The notes under the pieces were generated by a model. The model saw only the letters and a program-made list of their open reading frames with translations, was not told the DNA's origin and did no database searches. Positions 35,045 to 43,973 of a DNA stretch of 51,371 bases are shown here, in pieces. The first letter of the stretch is position 1; the number at the start of each line of letters is the position of its first letter. This stretch comes from Microbulbifer halophilus. GTDB taxonomy: Bacteria; Pseudomonadota; Gammaproteobacteria; Pseudomonadales; Cellvibrionaceae. A program made the position numbers and the translations under genes. The stretch covers positions 1 to 51,371 of the forward strand of contig NZ_JAPIVK010000032.1 of NCBI RefSeq assembly GCF_026183675.1, in the 5' to 3' direction.

Positions 35045-36718
35045 CTACTTGTTCTGTTCCTTGGCCCAACTATCCCGCAGGCCAATCGTGCGGTTGAACA
35101 CCGGCTTGTCCGCGCTGCCGTAGTGGCTGTCGCGGCAGAAGTAGCCCTGGCGCTCGAACTGGTAGCCCTTTTCCGGCTCCGCCTTGGCGAGGCCGATTTC
35201 CGCCTTGCAGCCGCTCAGCACCTGCAGGTTGTCCGGGTTGACGTGCTCGAGGAAGTTCTTGCCACCGGCATCCGGCGCCGGGTCGTCGAACAGGCGGTCG
35301 TAGAGACGCACTTCGCAGTCGAGGTTTTCGTCGGCACTCACCCAATGGATCACACCCTTGGGCTTGACGCCGTCCGCCGGGTTCTCGCCTAGGGTATCCA
35401 GGTCCACGGAGCAGATCACTTCTACTATCTCGCCGGCATCGTTCTTGACCACATCCTCCGCCTGGATCACATAGGCGTTGCGCAGGCGCACCTTTTTGCC
35501 CAGCACCAGGCGCTTGTATTTCTTGTTGGCTTCCTCGCGGAAATCCGCTTTTTCGATATACACGGTACCGGTAAACGGCAGTTCGCGGGCCGGCAGGTCG
35601 TCGCGCACTGGGTGGCCGGGTGCACTCAGGACTTCCCGCTTGCCTTCCGGGTAATTCTTCAGGGTGACCTTGAGCGGTTCCAGCACGCACATGGCCCGCG
35701 GCGCATTCTTGTCCAGGTCGTCGCGGATGCTGTAGTCGAGCATGCCTACGTCTACCACCGAGTCGGAGCGGGTCACGCCGATCATTTCACAGAAATTGCG
35801 GATCGCCGCCGGCGTCACGCCGCGGCGACGCTGGCCGGACAGGGTGGGCATGCGCGGATCGTCCCAGCCGTCCACGAGGCCCTCGTCCACCAGTTGCTTG
35901 AGCTTGCGCTTGGAAACCACGGTGTAGTTCAGGTTCAGGCGCGCGAACTCGTACTGGCGCGGCTGCGCCGGCACCGGCAGGTTTTCGATAAACCAGTCGT
36001 ACAGGGGCCTGTGATCCTCGAACTCCAGGGTGCAGATGGAGTGGCTGATGCCCTCGATCGCGTCCGATTGGCCGTGGGCGAAATCGTAGCTGGGGTAGAT
36101 GCACCACTTGCCGCCGGTCTGGTGATGGGCCATCTTCTTGATGCGATAGATCACCGGGTCGCGCAGGTTGATATTGGGCGCGGCCATATCGATTTTAGCG
36201 CGCAGACTGCACTGGCCCTCTTCGAACTCGCCGTTCTTCATCTTTTCGAACAGCTCGAGGTTCTCGTCGACACTGCGGTCCCGGTAGGGGCTGTTTTTAC
36301 CCGGCTCTTTCAGGGTGCCGCGGTAGTGGCGCGCATCTTCCGGCGACAGGTCGCAGACGTAGGCCTTGCCCTCCCGGATCAGGTGCAGGGCCCAGTCGTG
36401 AAGCTGGTCGAAGTAATCCGAGGTGTACTTGATGTCGCCGGCCCACCGGAATCCCAGCCAGGTCACATCGCGCTTGATGGAGTCGACATACTCCTCCTCT
36501 TCCTTGGCCGGGTTGGTGTCGTCGAAGCGCAGGTTGCAGACACCGCCGAACTCCTCGGCCAGGCCGAAGTTCAGGCAGATGGACTTGGCGTGGCCGATAT
36601 GCAGGTAGCCGTTGGGCTCCGGCGGGAAACGGGTGGCCAGCCGGGAGACCCGGCCCTCGGCCAGGTCTTCGCGGATGATGTTCTGCAGGAAGTGAGCGGG
36701 CTTGCTCTCGGATGTCAT
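35045..36718 (-). CDS. glnS: Glutaminyl-tRNA synthetase
   Basis: Charges tRNA-Gln with glutamine directly, as in gammaproteobacteria. 557 residues. [17 protein letters not shown] gives the HIGH motif at 40-43; [17 protein letters not shown] follows; [11 protein letters not shown] is the KMSKS-equivalent loop; the C-terminal half is the two-beta-barrel anticodon-binding domain ([31 protein letters not shown]). Starts at ATG 36718 and diverges from ppiB. Upstream of cysS on the same strand. Confidence 0.97.
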   Translation of the reverse strand: MTSESKPAHFLQNIIREDLAEGRVSRLATRFPPEPNGYLHIGHAKSICLNFGLAEEFGGVCNLRFDDTNPAKEEEEYVDSIKRDVTWLGFRWAGDIKYTSDYFDQLHDWALHLIREGKAYVCDLSPEDARHYRGTLKEPGKNSPYRDRSVDENLELFEKMKNGEFEEGQCSLRAKIDMAAPNINLRDPVIYRIKKMAHHQTGGKWCIYPSYDFAHGQSDAIEGISHSICTLEFEDHRPLYDWFIENLPVPAQPRQYEFARLNLNYTVVSKRKLKQLVDEGLVDGWDDPRMPTLSGQRRRGVTPAAIRNFCEMIGVTRSDSVVDVGMLDYSIRDDLDKNAPRAMCVLEPLKVTLKNYPEGKREVLSAPGHPVRDDLPARELPFTGTVYIEKADFREEANKKYKRLVLGKKVRLRNAYVIQAEDVVKNDAGEIVEVICSVDLDTLGENPADGVKPKGVIHWVSADENLDCEVRLYDRLFDDPAPDAGGKNFLEHVNPDNLQVLSGCKAEIGLAKAEPEKGYQFERQGYFCRDSHYGSADKPVFNRTIGLRDSWAKEQNK

Positions 36719-36783
36719 AGGATTCTCTATATCTGTGTACAGCTCGGCAAAGCGGCGGATTATAGCTTAGCAGCGGGTCCAAT

Positions 36784-36811
36784 TTGCACTACTGCGGCCA
36801 GAGAGTATCAT
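36784..36811 (+). promoter_or_regulatory. Possible promoter of ppiB
   Basis: TTGCAC (36784-36789), a 16-base spacer and TATCAT (36806-36811), about 33 bases before the ppiB ATG, which is preceded by a GGATG ribosome site. By-eye match only. Confidence 0.35.
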
Positions 36812-36844
36812 CCGCGTCCATAACTACCCCGAATAGGATGTTTT

Positions 36845-37338
36845 ATGATCAGCCTGCATACCACTCACGGCGATATCGCCATCGAACTGGACTTTGACAA
36901 GGCCCCAAGACCGCGGCCAACTTCCTGCAGTACTGCCGCGACGGTTTCTACACCGGCACCATCTTTCACCGGGTGATCGACAATTTCATGGTCCAGGGCG
37001 GCGGCATGACGCCGGAGATGGAGCAGAAGCCCACCCGCGACCCGATCGAGAACGAAGCCGACAACGGCCTCAAGAACGACACCGGCACCCTGGCCATGGC
37101 CCGCACCATGGACCCGCACTCCGCCAGCTCCCAGTTCTTCATCAACGTCAAGGACAACGATTTCCTCAACTTCCGAGCCAAGGACCCGCAGGGCTGGGGC
37201 TACTGTGTGTTCGGCAAGGTGGTCGACGGCATGGACGTCGTCAACAAGATCAAGAACGTAAAGACCGGCAGCAAGGGCTTCCACCAGGACGTGCCGCTGG
37301 AGACCATCGAGATTACCGGCGTCACCATCGAGGAGTGA
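36845..37338 (+). pseudogene. ppiB: Peptidyl-prolyl cis-trans isomerase B with a one-base frameshift
   Basis: A cyclophilin that speeds proline isomerisation in the cytoplasm. The ATG at 36845 gives [20 protein letters not shown], then the frame is lost at the C run 36903-36906. Relatives read [19 protein letters not shown], which needs one more C. After the shift the correct frame continues: [51 protein letters not shown] and ITGVTIEE. With the missing base restored the protein would be 164 residues, the normal PpiB length. All active-site residues of the downstream part (FHRVI, QGG, SQFFI, FGKV) are present. Either a true recent mutation or a homopolymer sequencing error. Followed 55 bases later by lpxH on the same strand. 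Confidence 0.88.
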
Positions 37339-37393
37339 GCCGGGCCCTGGAGGCTCCAGCTCCGCGTACCCAGACGGCCAGGATAAGAGTACC

Positions 37394-38119
37394 GTGACCA
37401 GCTACCTGATCTCCGACCTGCACCTGGACGAGAACCGCCCCGAGATCACCCGGGCGTTTTTCGATTTCCTGCGCGGCCCGGCCGCCGGCGCCGGGGCGCT
37501 GTACATCCTGGGCGACTTCTTCGAGGTCTGGATTGGCGACGATGACGACGCGCCGCTGGCGCGGGAAGTCGCCGACGAACTGCGCCGCTACAGCGGCAGC
37601 GGCGTGGAGCTCTACCTGATGCACGGCAACCGGGATTTCCTGCTGGGCCGGGACTTTGCCCACCGGGCCGGCGCCACACTGCTGCCGGACCCGAGCCTGG
37701 TGACGCTCGCCGGGCAGAGGGTACTGCTGATGCACGGCGACAGCCTCTGCACCCGCGACGAGGAATATATGGCCTTCCGCGAACAGGCCCGGGACCCGAA
37801 CTGGCAGGAGGCATTGCTGGCCAAGCCGCTCGACGAGCGCCGCCAGATCGCCGCCCAGATCCGCGCCGCGTCCAAGTCCATGAACAGCCGCAAGGCCGAG
37901 GACATCATGGATGTGACACCGGAAGAAGTGGAAAAGGCCATGCGCCAACACGGCGTCCACACCCTGATCCACGGCCACACCCACAGGCCGGATCGCCACA
38001 CCTTCACCCTCGACGGCGAACCGGCGGAGCGCATCGTGCTCGGCGACTGGGGCGAATCCGGCTGGTGTATCGAGGCCGACAAGGATTCCCTTGAATTGCG
38101 ACACTGGCCTATAGCATGA
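37394..38119 (+). CDS. lpxH: UDP-2,3-diacylglucosamine diphosphatase
   Basis: Hydrolyses UDP-2,3-diacylglucosamine to lipid X and UMP in lipid A synthesis, peripheral on the inner membrane. 241 residues. Calcineurin-like metal motifs: ISDLHLDE at 6-13, LGDFFEVW near 40, MHGNRDFLLG, LMHGDSLC and the final HGHTHRP. The start is GTG 37394, with AGGA in GGCCAGGATAAGAG upstream. Frequently located next to ppiB in gammaproteobacteria, as here. Confidence 0.96.
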   Translation: MTSYLISDLHLDENRPEITRAFFDFLRGPAAGAGALYILGDFFEVWIGDDDDAPLAREVADELRRYSGSGVELYLMHGNRDFLLGRDFAHRAGATLLPDPSLVTLAGQRVLLMHGDSLCTRDEEYMAFREQARDPNWQEALLAKPLDERRQIAAQIRAASKSMNSRKAEDIMDVTPEEVEKAMRQHGVHTLIHGHTHRPDRHTFTLDGEPAERIVLGDWGESGWCIEADKDSLELRHWPIA

Positions 38120-38231
38120 TTCCGTCGACGACTAACGGTGCGTGACCGCCATGGATGGCGGAAATGCAGAAAATGCATGGAGCAACTTTCTGCCACGGCG
38201 CACCCTACCGGGGATCGGGGTTAAAACCAGG

Positions 38232-39389
38232 ATGGTCAAGAACTACAGAAAACGCGTACTGATTCTCGGCGGCTACGGCACTTTCGGTGCACGCATCGCG
38301 CGAATGCTCGCTTGCGAGCCGGATGTGCAGTTGATTGTCGCCGGGCGCGACAAGTTCAAGGCCGAACTGGGCGCCTCCCGCCTGCCCGGCCTCGCCGAGG
38401 GGCTGCGGCTGGATCGCGACGCCGTCAACCTGGCCGCGCAACTCAGGGCGCTGCACCTGGACCTGCTGATCCACTGCGCCGGCCCCTTCCAGCACCAGGA
38501 CTACCGCGTGGCCCACGCCTGCATCGAGTCCGGCACCCCCTATATCGATATCGCCGATGCGCGCCGCTTCGTCTGCGACTTCAACCGGCTGTCGCCGGCC
38601 GCCGAGGCGGCGGGAATCCCGCTGGTGTCCGGCGCCAGCAGCCTGCCGGCGCTCAGCTCCGCGGTACTGGCGGAGCTGAGCGGGCAACTGCCGCGGGTGC
38701 ACTCGGTGGAACTGGATATCGCCCCGGCCCACCGCATCGACCGCGGCCTGGCCACGGTGCGCGCCGGTTTCGAATCCCTCGGTGACGGTTTCCCGATGCT
38801 GCAGGACGGCCAGTGGCGCGAGACCTTTGCCGGCGACCAGCTGCGCCGGGCGCAGATCGCCCACCCGGTGGGCGAGCGCTGGCTGTGCAACTTCGATGTA
38901 CCGGACCTGGAACTGTTTCCCCGCGCCCTGCCCGGCCTGCAGACGGCCCGCTTCGGCACCGGCGTGCAGCCGCGCCTGTTGCAGTTGGGGCTGGCGCTCT
39001 GCGCGCGGCTGGCGCGCCTGCAGCTGCCCGCCACCCGGCCCTGGCTCGCCGACCTGGGGCACAAACTGGCGGCCCACTGGCCCGGAGGCAGCGATCACGG
39101 CGGTATGCAGATACGGCTGGAGGGCACCGATGCGCACGGCGACCTGGCGGGTTTTCGCTGGCAGATCCTGGGCCTGAACGGCGACGGCCCCCAGATCCCC
39201 GCGGCGCCCGCGGCCGCCATGGCGCGCAAGATGCTGAAAGGGAATTATACGAAAATCGGCGCCAGCGCCTGCTGGCAACTGCTGACACTGGACGAGATAC
39301 TCGCCGAGCTGAGTCCCCACGCCATCGTCACCGCAATGGAGCCGGTAGCGAGTGAACAGCATTCGGCGCCGGTTGTGGCTGCGGGCTGA
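38232..39389 (+). CDS. Saccharopine-dehydrogenase-like NAD(P)-binding protein
   Basis: About 385 residues. The N-terminus KRVLILGGYGTFGARIARMLA is a Rossmann dinucleotide-binding loop (GGYGTFG), followed by VIVAGRDK-type sequence, LLIHCAGPF and YIDIADARRFVCDF, features of the saccharopine dehydrogenase NADP-binding family. The C-terminal part has hydrophobic helices and SGASSLPALSSAVL. ATG 38232 is chosen because the upstream extension to 38142 includes REP-like sequence. The reaction is unknown; proteins like this are often annotated as putative membrane-associated oxidoreductases. Stands alone between lpxH and the convergent sulP gene. Confidence 0.72.
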   Translation: MVKNYRKRVLILGGYGTFGARIARMLACEPDVQLIVAGRDKFKAELGASRLPGLAEGLRLDRDAVNLAAQLRALHLDLLIHCAGPFQHQDYRVAHACIESGTPYIDIADARRFVCDFNRLSPAAEAAGIPLVSGASSLPALSSAVLAELSGQLPRVHSVELDIAPAHRIDRGLATVRAGFESLGDGFPMLQDGQWRETFAGDQLRRAQIAHPVGERWLCNFDVPDLELFPRALPGLQTARFGTGVQPRLLQLGLALCARLARLQLPATRPWLADLGHKLAAHWPGGSDHGGMQIRLEGTDAHGDLAGFRWQILGLNGDGPQIPAAPAAAMARKMLKGNYTKIGASACWQLLTLDEILAELSPHAIVTAMEPVASEQHSAPVVAAG

Positions 39390-39508
39390 GGCTCTGCAGC
39401 CCCGTCACCCGGCGGCGGGCCGGCTCCCGCGCTGCTGTGGAAGCGCCCGGCCGGGGTGGCCGGGCACCAATCGCCAGCGGGGCTGGCTCCTACAGGACGA
39501 ATGCCGGA

Positions 39509-41143
39509 TCAGGCGCCCGCCGGCAGTGCTCCGCCGGCATCGCCGTCGCGCCGCTCGAGGGCCGTTTCCGCCACCCGCAGCGCCTCGCTGCGATCGCGGA
39601 AGCGACCATCCCCCGGCAGCCCGCCGTTCAACTTCTCCAGCACCGTGCGCACCTCGTCGTTCATGCCGGCGAGATAGAGCAGCTTGCCGCTGTCCCGGGC
39701 ATCCGTGGCAATGGTCTCCACCGCCAGCGCTGCGGACAGGTCCAGGAAAGGCATGGAGGAGAAATCCAGGATCAGGATCCGCGAGCCGGGCTCGCTGTGC
39801 TCCCGCACATGGTGCCCCAGGTCCGCGGCGGCGCCGAAACTCAGCGGGCCGCTGAACTCGAACAGCGCGATGGTATCGCCGTTGCGCTCGAGGATGGCCT
39901 TGTCATCGTCGGAATCCAGGTGCTCCGGCAGGTTGCGCAGCCGCTCGATCTGCAGGCTAGCCACCTGCTTGACGAAGCTCAGCGCCGCCAGCACCACCCC
40001 GGCCGCCACGGCGGTGATCAGGTCCACGAAAATGGTCAGCAGCAGTACCATCGCCATCAGGATCAGGTCCCAGCGCGGTCCCTGGTGGGCGCGCTTCAGG
40101 TAGCTCCAGTCGATGATATCCAGGCCGACTTTCACCAGGATCCCGGCCAGTACCGCCATGGGAATATTGGAGGCCAGCGGTCCCAGACCCAGCGCCACCG
40201 CCAGCAGAACCAGCGCGTGCGTCATGCCCGACACCCGGCCGCGGCCGCCGGAGCGGATATTGACCACGGTGCGCATGGTGGCCCCGGCCCCGGCGATGCC
40301 GCCGAGCAGGCCGGCGGCGGTGTTGCCGATACCCTGCCCCACCAGCTCGCGGTTGCTGTGGTGCCGGTCGCGGGTCATGTTGTCCGCCACCAGCGAGGTC
40401 AGCAGGCTGTCGAGGGAGCCCAGCACCGCCAGGATCACCGCGGCCTCCACCACCAGGAGCATCTGGTCGCCGCTGAATGTCGGCAGGTGCAGTTCCGGCA
40501 GACCCGTGGGGATATCGCCCAGCACCGGTACATCCAGCGCGAAGTAGGCCACCAGCGTGCCCGCAATCAGTGCCGCCAACGGCGCCGGCAGGTAGCGGCC
40601 GAAACGGGCCGGCCAGCTGTAAACCAGCGCCAGCGTGCCCAGCCCCAACAGCAGGTTGATGACGTGCACGTCCGACAGCGCCGTGGGCAGGTAGCCGAGG
40701 GCTCCGAGGGTACCACTGGGGGAATCGTGCCCCAGCAGCGGGTTGAGCTGCAGGATGATGATGATGACGCCGATACCGGTCATGAACCCGGAGATCACCG
40801 GGTACGGCACCAGCCGGATATAGTGCCCCAGGCCGAAGAGGCCGAAGGCCACCTGGATCACGCCGGCGAGCATCACCGCGGTAAAAATCAGGGCCGCATC
40901 GCCGGAAAGACTCGCGAAGAGCCCCGCCAGCACCACCACCATGGGGCCGGTGGGCCCGGAGATCTGCGGACCGGTACCGCCGAACAGGGCGGCAAAAAAA
41001 CCGACCACGATCGCGCCGTACATGCCCGCCATGGGCCCCAGCCCGGAGGCCACCCCCAGCGCCAGGGCCAGCGGCAGCGCCACTACGCCGGCGGTGATAC
41101 CGCCGGTGATGTCGCCCCGCAGGTTGGACAGATCAAACTTCAT
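39509..41143 (-). CDS. SulP-family anion transporter with STAS domain (probable bicarbonate transporter)
   Basis: 544 residues in the inner membrane. Residues about 10-410 hold 10 or more transmembrane segments with the SulP signature (ITGGITAGVVALPLALALG, QISGPTGPMVVV, SLDSLLTSLVADNMT). Residues about 425-535 form a STAS domain (ALFEFSGPLSFGAA, ILILDFSSMPFLDLSAALAV). It starts one base after the stop of the carbonic anhydrase gene, a linkage that in this family points to bicarbonate uptake rather than sulfate. The transporter is presumably sodium- or proton-coupled. The function is inferred from the operon, not from specific residues. Confidence 0.88.
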   Translation of the reverse strand: MKFDLSNLRGDITGGITAGVVALPLALALGVASGLGPMAGMYGAIVVGFFAALFGGTGPQISGPTGPMVVVLAGLFASLSGDAALIFTAVMLAGVIQVAFGLFGLGHYIRLVPYPVISGFMTGIGVIIIILQLNPLLGHDSPSGTLGALGYLPTALSDVHVINLLLGLGTLALVYSWPARFGRYLPAPLAALIAGTLVAYFALDVPVLGDIPTGLPELHLPTFSGDQMLLVVEAAVILAVLGSLDSLLTSLVADNMTRDRHHSNRELVGQGIGNTAAGLLGGIAGAGATMRTVVNIRSGGRGRVSGMTHALVLLAVALGLGPLASNIPMAVLAGILVKVGLDIIDWSYLKRAHQGPRWDLILMAMVLLLTIFVDLITAVAAGVVLAALSFVKQVASLQIERLRNLPEHLDSDDDKAILERNGDTIALFEFSGPLSFGAAADLGHHVREHSEPGSRILILDFSSMPFLDLSAALAVETIATDARDSGKLLYLAGMNDEVRTVLEKLNGGLPGDGRFRDRSEALRVAETALERRDGDAGGALPAGA

Positions 41144-41144
41144 C

Positions 41145-41810
41145 TCAGGACTCCCCGGCCACCACTGCGGAACGGGCCTCGAAGGCGGCCCGGTAATCGT
41201 CGTCCATCGGCTTGAAGCTGCGGCTCTCTTCGTCGAAGTAGAGCACCTCGCCCTTGCCGATATCGTACATCCAGCCGTGCAGCTGGATACGCCCCGCAGC
41301 GAGGCCGGAGGCCACCGCCGGGTGGGTGCGCAGGTGCTGCAGCTGCTGCACCACGTTCTCGCAGGTCACCTCGTCCAGGTGCTCCATCCCCAACGCGCCG
41401 TGCCGGTCGCGCACCACCTCGGTAGCGGAACGGCAGTGGCCCAGCCACTCTTTCACATGGGGAAGGCTGTCGAGCTTCTCCGGCCCGATGGCGCCCTTCA
41501 TGGCGCCGCAGTCGGTGTGGCCACAGATCACGATATGGGAAATGCCCAGCGCCGCCACGGCGAACTCAATGGAAGCGGTCATGCCGCCGGTCTCGTTGCT
41601 GTGGGGCGGCACCACATTGCCGGCATTGCGGCAGATAAACAGCTCCCCCGGCTCGGTCTGGGTGACCATGCTGGGATCGATGCGGGAATCCGCACAGGTG
41701 ATGAACAACACCTCCGGATTCTGGCCGTCGGCCAGTTTCTGAAAGCGCTCCTTCTTGGCCGGGTAGACCTCCTTCTGGAACCTGGCCACCCCTGAAATCA
41801 CGTGCTCCAT
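41145..41810 (-). CDS. Beta-class carbonic anhydrase
   Basis: Interconverts CO2 and bicarbonate in the cytoplasm. 221 residues. Zinc ligands Cys 39, His 98 and Cys 101 with the Asp 41/Arg 43 catalytic dyad (CADSRIDPS; HTDCGAMKGA). The ATG at 41810 is preceded by GGAGT. First gene of a two-gene operon with the SulP transporter, whose start is one base beyond the stop, and divergent from a LysR-type regulator that may control it. Confidence 0.95.
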   Translation of the reverse strand: MEHVISGVARFQKEVYPAKKERFQKLADGQNPEVLFITCADSRIDPSMVTQTEPGELFICRNAGNVVPPHSNETGGMTASIEFAVAALGISHIVICGHTDCGAMKGAIGPEKLDSLPHVKEWLGHCRSATEVVRDRHGALGMEHLDEVTCENVVQQLQHLRTHPAVASGLAAGRIQLHGWMYDIGKGEVLYFDEESRSFKPMDDDYRAAFEARSAVVAGES

Positions 41811-41894
41811 GGAAACTCCTCTGTGAATTGACCGATCTGAATTTAGTGGAAATCATTATTTTTTGATAGTTCAATAAGAAAAAATACCATTTGC

Positions 41895-41913
41895 TGATAA
41901 CCTGGAGTTATCA
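41895..41913. promoter_or_regulatory. Palindrome in the lysR/carbonic anhydrase divergent region
   Basis: TGATAAC CTGGA GTTATCA, perfect 7-bp arms around a 5-base spacer. It sits between the divergent genes, 28 bases before the regulator's GTG start and about 85 bases from the carbonic anhydrase start. The size and symmetry fit a LysR-type T-N11-A operator, so it may mediate autoregulation and control of the sulP operon. Confidence 0.5.
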
Positions 41914-41941
41914 AGCAGCCTTTCATGACTCTGGAGCAGCC

Positions 41942-42886
41942 GTGGTTTCCACTCAATCGACCCCTACGCTCAAGCAACTGCAGTACTTTGCAGCCATTGC
42001 CAACAGGGCCAGCTACCGCCGCGCGGCGGAGGAACTGGGGGTCAGCCAGCCGGCCCTGACCACCCAGATCGCGGCACTGGAATCCGCTCTGGGGGTTTCC
42101 CTGTTCGAGCGCTCCCGCGCCGGCACCCTGCTGACGCCGGAGGGCCGCGACCTGCTGGATCCGGCGCGCCAGATACTGCTGGCCATGCGGGAATTCCGCG
42201 CCAGTGCGGATGTCATCGCCCAGGGCCACGGCGCCACCTACAAACTGGGCGTGCCGCCCACGGTGGGCCCCTACCTGCTACCCAATGTGCTGCCGGAACT
42301 GCACGCCCGCTACAGCGACCTGAAACTCTATGTGCGCGAGGCGCCGCCGCGGCTTCTGCAGCGGGAGCTGGCCGAGGGCGCCTACGACCTGGCCATTCTG
42401 CCCCTGCCGGTGGCCGCCGACGGGCTGGCAGTGGAACCACTGTTCACCGAGCCGCTGAAATTCGTGGTGCCATCGGACCACCGGCTGGCGGGAAAGGCCG
42501 AGGTGACGCCGTCGCAACTGCGCGGCGAGAAAGTACTGACACTGGAGGAGCAGCATCACTTTCATCACGAGGTGCAGGAAATATGCCAGCAACTCGGGGC
42601 ACAACTGCAGCGGGACTACGAGGGCACCAGCCTGGACACCCTGCGGCAGATGGTGGTGATGGGCCTGGGCGTGGCTTTCCTGCCGGGTCTCTATGTGCAC
42701 TCTGAGATGCACAAACCCGAGGCGCTTCATGTCAGCGAACTCAAGGCCAACCCCATCTTCCGCCAACACGGCCTGGTATGGCGCGCCAGCGCCCCGGGCC
42801 GGCGCCTGTTTCGCGACCTGGCGGCGTACCTGCGGGAAACGATCAGGCAGCGGCTGGGGGATGTGGTGGCCGTTTCCGGCAATTGA
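41942..42886 (+). CDS. LysR-family transcriptional regulator (OxyR-like)
   Basis: About 314 residues. The N-terminal winged helix-turn-helix covers roughly 9-65 (KQLQYFAAIA, YRRAAEELGVSQPALTTQIAALE, LFERSRAGTLLTPEG). The C-terminal ligand-binding domain starts near 90 (YKLGVPPTVGPYLLPNVLP) and includes LAILPLPVAADG and MVVMGLGVAFLPG, as in OxyR-type members. No conserved regulatory Cys pair like that of OxyR is obvious, so peroxide sensing should not be assumed. The start at GTG 41942 has GGAG five bases upstream; the frame runs back to 41891 but through the putative operator. Divergent from the carbonic anhydrase/SulP operon, its likely target. Confidence 0.88.
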   Translation: MVSTQSTPTLKQLQYFAAIANRASYRRAAEELGVSQPALTTQIAALESALGVSLFERSRAGTLLTPEGRDLLDPARQILLAMREFRASADVIAQGHGATYKLGVPPTVGPYLLPNVLPELHARYSDLKLYVREAPPRLLQRELAEGAYDLAILPLPVAADGLAVEPLFTEPLKFVVPSDHRLAGKAEVTPSQLRGEKVLTLEEQHHFHHEVQEICQQLGAQLQRDYEGTSLDTLRQMVVMGLGVAFLPGLYVHSEMHKPEALHVSELKANPIFRQHGLVWRASAPGRRLFRDLAAYLRETIRQRLGDVVAVSGN

Positions 42887-42889
42887 TTC

Positions 42890-43052
42890 TAGTGGTTCAT
42901 GCGGTAAATTCGGTGACTCTACCTCACAGCCACAGGTTCCAGGGCAAGGCGAAAAAGCGCAGGACTAGCAGCGCTAATTCAAGCTCTTTCAACGCAGCAC
43001 TGGGGCCTGTGGCGAAGAAATAGTGTTACTGAATTTACCGCATGGACCACTA
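42890..43052. mobile_element. MITE-like element 1 (163 bp, TA-bounded inverted repeats)
   Basis: Terminal inverted repeats of about 27 bases: the left begins TAGTGGTTCATGCGGTAAAT, the right, reversed, begins TAGTGGTCCATGCGGTAAAT. TA dinucleotides bound the unit, fitting a TA target duplication as used by IS630/mariner-type transposases. The internal part (AAGGCGAAAAAGCGCAGGAC and TAGCAGCGCTAATTCAAG) matches the interior of the next element. No coding capacity. Four bases after the lysR stop. Confidence 0.7.
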
Positions 43053-43212
43053 GTGTGCCGTGCGGGAAGTTCGCGAACAAAGGAGCACAGCCAAAGCGCT
43101 CAGATCAAGGCGAGAAAGCGCTGGAATAGCAGCGTTATTTCAAGCTTTCTCAACGCAGAGCTGGGCGTTTTGGCGCAGCGAACTGTTTGCGAACTTCCCG
43201 TACGGCACACTA
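43051..43212. mobile_element. MITE-like element 2 (162 bp), tandem to element 1
   Basis: Terminal inverted repeats of about 28 bases: the left begins TAGTGTGCCGTGCGGGAAGT, the right, reversed, begins TAGTGTGCCGTACGGGAAGT. It shares one TA with element 1 and has a similar interior (AAGGCGAGAAAGCGCTGGAA, then TAGCAGCGTTATTTCAAG), but its ends differ from those of element 1. No coding capacity. Confidence 0.7.
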
Positions 43213-43250
43213 GCTGCAATCCATGCAATATCCACAGGGGTAGACTGAAA

Positions 43251-43309
43251 TGAGCGCCGCGAAAGCCGACAATCCCTGGGGAGGCCCCTGTTGGACTTCG
43301 CGGCGCTCA
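43251..43309. repeat. REP-like hairpin upstream of the DUF2269 gene
   Basis: Perfect 13-bp arms TGAGCGCCGCGAA (43251-43263) and TTCGCGGCGCTCA (43297-43309) with a CCTGGGGAGGCCCCTGTTGG-type loop. A related copy follows the same gene at 43877-43940. Confidence 0.8.
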
Positions 43310-43349
43310 CTCCAATCTACGGCACATACAGGAAAACGCAGCCCCACTC

Positions 43350-43808
43350 ATGTCGATTTACTTGCTATTGAAGACCCTGCACGTTATCAGCGCTGTCGTT
43401 GTGCTCGGCACTGGTATCGGCATCGCCTGGTACACATTGCGCGGATGGCTGAGCGGCGATCCGCGCGTGATGCGCTGGATCAGTGCGGAAACCGTCGCCG
43501 CCGACTGGTTTTTTACCGGCAGTGCCATCGTTGTACTGCTCGGTAGCGCCGGTGGAATGCTGGCCATCAATCCAACGTGGCTGCAGCAGGCCTGGCTGCA
43601 GATTGCGGTCGGACTGACCGGCGCGGTGTTTTTGCTCTGGCTGCCGGTGGTTTTTCTGCAGTACCGGCTGCGTCACCACGCACACATCGGGGAGGATCCG
43701 GCACCCATCCGGCGTATCATGAAGCTCTGGTGCCTGCTCGGCGCCATCGCTTTTCCGTTGATGCTGGCCATTATTTTTCTGATGGTGGCGAAGCCGGTTC
43801 TCTGGTGA
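43350..43808 (+). CDS. DUF2269-family integral membrane protein
   Basis: 152 residues with four membrane helices (about 6-28, 50-72, 78-102 and 126-150). LLLKTLHVISAVVVLGTGIG and a conserved Trp/His-rich first helix match the DUF2269 family of predicted inner-membrane proteins. The His in the first helix (LHVIS) could bind a cofactor but this is unproven. Function unknown. The gene stands alone, bracketed by two related hairpins of the same repeat family at 43251-43309 and 43877-43940. Confidence 0.82.
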   Translation: MSIYLLLKTLHVISAVVVLGTGIGIAWYTLRGWLSGDPRVMRWISAETVAADWFFTGSAIVVLLGSAGGMLAINPTWLQQAWLQIAVGLTGAVFLLWLPVVFLQYRLRHHAHIGEDPAPIRRIMKLWCLLGAIAFPLMLAIIFLMVAKPVLW

Positions 43809-43876
43809 CCTGCCCGATGAGAAGCGGGCCGGTGGCAGGTCGCCTCCCTCTTCCCCTGCAGTCCTCGGGCGTAGGT

Positions 43877-43940
43877 GGAGTGAACTCCGCGAAGTCCAAC
43901 AACCCGGGCCGCCCCTGTTGGATTTCGCGGAGTTCACTCC
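43877..43940. repeat. REP-like hairpin downstream of the DUF2269 gene
   Basis: Perfect 17-bp arms GGAGTGAACTCCGCGAA (43877-43893) and TTCGCGGAGTTCACTCC (43924-43940). The loop CCGGGCCGCCCCTGTTGG resembles the loop of the 43251-43309 hairpin. It sits between convergent genes and may end both transcripts. Confidence 0.82.
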
Positions 43941-43973
43941 ATATATGGCCTCCTCCCCGGGGGATACGGCGGC

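Noticed and set aside
39437..41215. 592-codon open frame on the plus strand
   Set aside because: It is antisense to the well-supported SulP gene; composition is His/Gln/Arg-rich, as expected for the reverse of a GC-rich membrane-protein gene.
41942..42886. True OxyR peroxide sensor
   Set aside because: OxyR-like in shape but I do not see the redox cysteine pair, and the neighbours point to carbon dioxide metabolism.
42890..43212. CRISPR array
   Set aside because: Only two long units with inverted-repeat ends; no short direct repeats with unique spacers and no cas genes.
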